Positions 23,061 through 24,582 of a stretch of DNA of 24,582 nt are shown in pieces. The translations under genes were made by a program, and so were the position numbers. A model generated the notes under the pieces. It saw only the letters and a program-made list of their open reading frames with translations, did not search any database and was not told the DNA's origin. The stretch is from an uncultured Clostridia bacterium (GTDB lineage: Bacteria; Bacillota; Clostridia; Lachnospirales; Anaerotignaceae): contig CALASU010000035.1 in the NCBI GenBank assembly GCA_937888765.1, positions 1 through 24,582 of the forward strand. The letters run 5' to 3'. How positions within the stretch are numbered: the first letter of the stretch is position 1; each line of letters begins with the position of its first letter.

Positions 23061-23081
23061 GTTTTCAAAAGGAGGAAGACT

Positions 23082-24473
23082 ATGAAAAGAGAATATATGT
23101 TGGATGATGTAATTGCGGCGATTTCCACACCGATGGGCACAGGCGGGATCGGCATTGTGCGTATGACAGGTGCGGGCTGCATCGAGCTTGCGGATGAAAT
23201 TTTCATCGGCAGAAAAAAACTGACAGAAAAAGCAACACATACCCTGTCCTACGGCAAGATTACAGACGGTAAGGACGGCGAAGTAATCGACGAAGTACTG
23301 GTTTCCGTGATGAAAGCCCCCCAGACCTATACCAAAGAGGATATCGTAGAAATCAACTGCCACGGCGGTTCTCTGGTAACCAGACGCGTACTGGAAGCGG
23401 TGCTGAAAACAGGCGCAAGACTGGCAGAGCCCGGCGAATTTACAAAAAGAAGCTTTCTGAACGGCAGAATTGACCTGACACAGGCGGAAGCGGTAATTGA
23501 TCTGATTCATTCCAAAACAGAGCTGTCCCGTCAGGCGGCAGTGAATCAGCTGGAAGGCAGACTGAAAACAGCTGTCAGAGAAATGCGTGACGAAATTCTG
23601 GATATGATCGCTTCTATCGAAGCAGTGATCGACTATCCCGATTATGATATTGAGGACGAAACCTATGGCAATATGGGACAGGGAGCGACAAAGCTGCTTG
23701 CGAAAATGGAACAGCTGCTGGAAGGTGCTGACCGCGGGAAAATCATTCGTGACGGTCTGCAGACCGTTATTGTCGGTAAACCCAATGTGGGGAAATCCTC
23801 TCTGCTCAACTGGCTGCTGGAAGAAGACAGAGCAATCGTAACAGATATCCCCGGTACAACAAGGGATACTGTGGAAGAATATCTGAATATCGACGGGATT
23901 CCCATTAAAATTGTGGATACTGCGGGTATCCGTGAAACAGGCGATGTGGTAGAGCGTATGGGTGTGGAAAAATCCAAAGCATATGCAGAACAGGCTGACC
24001 TTGTGATTATGATGCTGGACGGTTCCCGTCCTCTGGAAGAAGAAGATAAGGAAATTCTGTCCTTTATTAAGGATAAGAAAACAATTGTACTGCTCAATAA
24101 AATGGATCTGGAGCAGAAGCTTTCTCTGGAAGAACTGGAAGCCTTTGTCCCCAGAGAGCAGATTCTGTTTATTTCCGTAAAGAAAAATCAGGGCTTTGAA
24201 AGACTGATTGATGCGCTGAAAAATATGTTCATGGACGGACATACCGCAACAGCGGATGATGCACTGCTTGGCAATACCAGACACAAGGATGCCCTGTATC
24301 GTGCAAAAGAGGCAATGGAACACTGTTTGGAAACCATCACTATGCGTATGCCTGAGGATTTCATCTCTATGGATCTGCAGGACGCAAACCGTGCGCTTGG
24401 CGAAATCACAGGCGACACAAGCGACGAAGAAATCATCGACAGAATCTTTACAAAATTCTGTTTGGGAAAATAA
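23082..24473 (+). CDS. mnmE: tRNA uridine-5-carboxymethylaminomethyl modification GTPase MnmE
   Basis: The 463-aa length is normal. With MnmG this GTPase modifies the wobble uridine of several tRNAs. The N-terminal folate-binding domain starts with DDVIAAISTPMGTGGIGIVR and includes NCHGGSLVTRRVLE. The G domain has G1 GKPNVGKSS (232-240), G2 TTRDT (259-263), G3 DTAG (279-282) and NKMD (339-342). The C-terminus ends FCLGK, the Cys-containing end needed for tRNA modification. AAAGGAGG lies 8 bases before the ATG at 23082; frames extending upstream run into repeat copy 5. mnmG is the usual next gene and would lie beyond the window. Repeat copies flank the gene on both sides. Confidence 0.98.
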   Translation: MKREYMLDDVIAAISTPMGTGGIGIVRMTGAGCIELADEIFIGRKKLTEKATHTLSYGKITDGKDGEVIDEVLVSVMKAPQTYTKEDIVEINCHGGSLVTRRVLEAVLKTGARLAEPGEFTKRSFLNGRIDLTQAEAVIDLIHSKTELSRQAAVNQLEGRLKTAVREMRDEILDMIASIEAVIDYPDYDIEDETYGNMGQGATKLLAKMEQLLEGADRGKIIRDGLQTVIVGKPNVGKSSLLNWLLEEDRAIVTDIPGTTRDTVEEYLNIDGIPIKIVDTAGIRETGDVVERMGVEKSKAYAEQADLVIMMLDGSRPLEEEDKEILSFIKDKKTIVLLNKMDLEQKLSLEELEAFVPREQILFISVKKNQGFERLIDALKNMFMDGHTATADDALLGNTRHKDALYRAKEAMEHCLETITMRMPEDFISMDLQDANRALGEITGDTSDEEIIDRIFTKFCLGK

Positions 24474-24476
24474 GAT

Positions 24477-24582
24477 CTTGGGGGCTCTGCCCCCAAACCC
24501 CCGCCAAAGGGGTCACCCCTTTGGAAACCGATACTGCATCCGCATATATGCGGATGCAAATGGGGGTCGAGGGGAATCATTC
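24477..24582. repeat. Mosaic palindromic repeat, copy 6 (runs off the right edge)
   Basis: It starts with TTGGGGGC/GCCCCCAA, then AAAGGGGT/ACCCCTTT. The last 47 bases (24536-24582) are the reverse complement of 22884-22930 with one mismatch, including the perfect 22-bp palindrome. It begins 3 bases after the mnmE stop codon and continues outside the window. Confidence 0.85.

Noticed and set aside
22772..23081. Possible riboswitch or tRNA-like structure upstream of mnmE because of many stems
   Set aside because: The stems are the same repeat modules found at five other sites, and no known riboswitch core or tRNA pattern is visible.

Overview
The window is the replication-origin region of a low-to-mid GC Firmicute. 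The origin core is dnaA, dnaN, an S4-domain gene, recF, gyrB and gyrA on the minus strand, and rpmH, rnpA, yidD, yidC, jag and mnmE on the plus strand. The two sets diverge from an intergenic region at about 19.5-20.1 kb that is full of DnaA boxes. Protein style (a TPM/zinc-ribbon pair and copper-amine-oxidase-like domains fused to CAP or Glu-rich repeats) suggests a gut Clostridia, probably Lachnospirales (Anaerotignum-like). That placement is an inference from gene style, not a measured phylogeny.

Layout. (1) 1-1034: accessory left end. It holds a partial palindromic repeat, a candidate orphan antitoxin-like small RNA (minus, about 271-175), an 80-aa hypothetical gene, and a complete type I toxin-antitoxin locus of the holin-like toxin kind. 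In that locus a 27-aa membrane peptide is read leftward and an antisense RNA is read rightward across its 3' UTR. (2) 1035-8457, all minus: GntR/FadR regulator, CapA-like lipoprotein, small membrane protein, TPM-domain protein coupled to a double zinc-ribbon protein, voltage-gated-type K+ channel, secreted CAP protein, and a secreted Glu-rich repeat protein. (3) 8700-19505, all minus: gyrA, gyrB, recF, an acidic 145-aa protein, an EamA transporter, S4 protein, dnaN, dnaA. (4) 19506-20126: origin with DnaA boxes, an AT-rich stretch and leftward terminators. A second DnaA-box cluster lies between dnaN and dnaA (17775-17850), giving a bipartite arrangement like that of Bacillus subtilis. (5) 20127-24473, all plus: ribosomal protein L34, RNase P protein, YidD, YidC, Jag/KhpB and MnmE. 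Nearly all genes are co-directional with fork movement away from the origin.

Two things go beyond a standard origin region. First, six intergenic sites carry pieces of one mosaic repeat made of short foldback modules. Aligning copies by eye shows several helices in which both arms change together, including a paired one-base deletion, so the folded structure rather than the sequence appears to be kept. One copy lies in the dnaA-dnaN spacer beside the DnaA boxes, and inverted copies flank mnmE. Second, the left end has one complete type I toxin-antitoxin locus, with the antisense promoter nested in the toxin terminator, and what looks like the antitoxin half of a second locus whose toxin frame is closed.

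Six leftward promoters could be read by eye. All have 17-bp spacers and a TGn extended -10. GyrA and GyrB carry Gln and Asn at positions where acidic residues are usual and where substitutions are linked to quinolone resistance in other bacteria.
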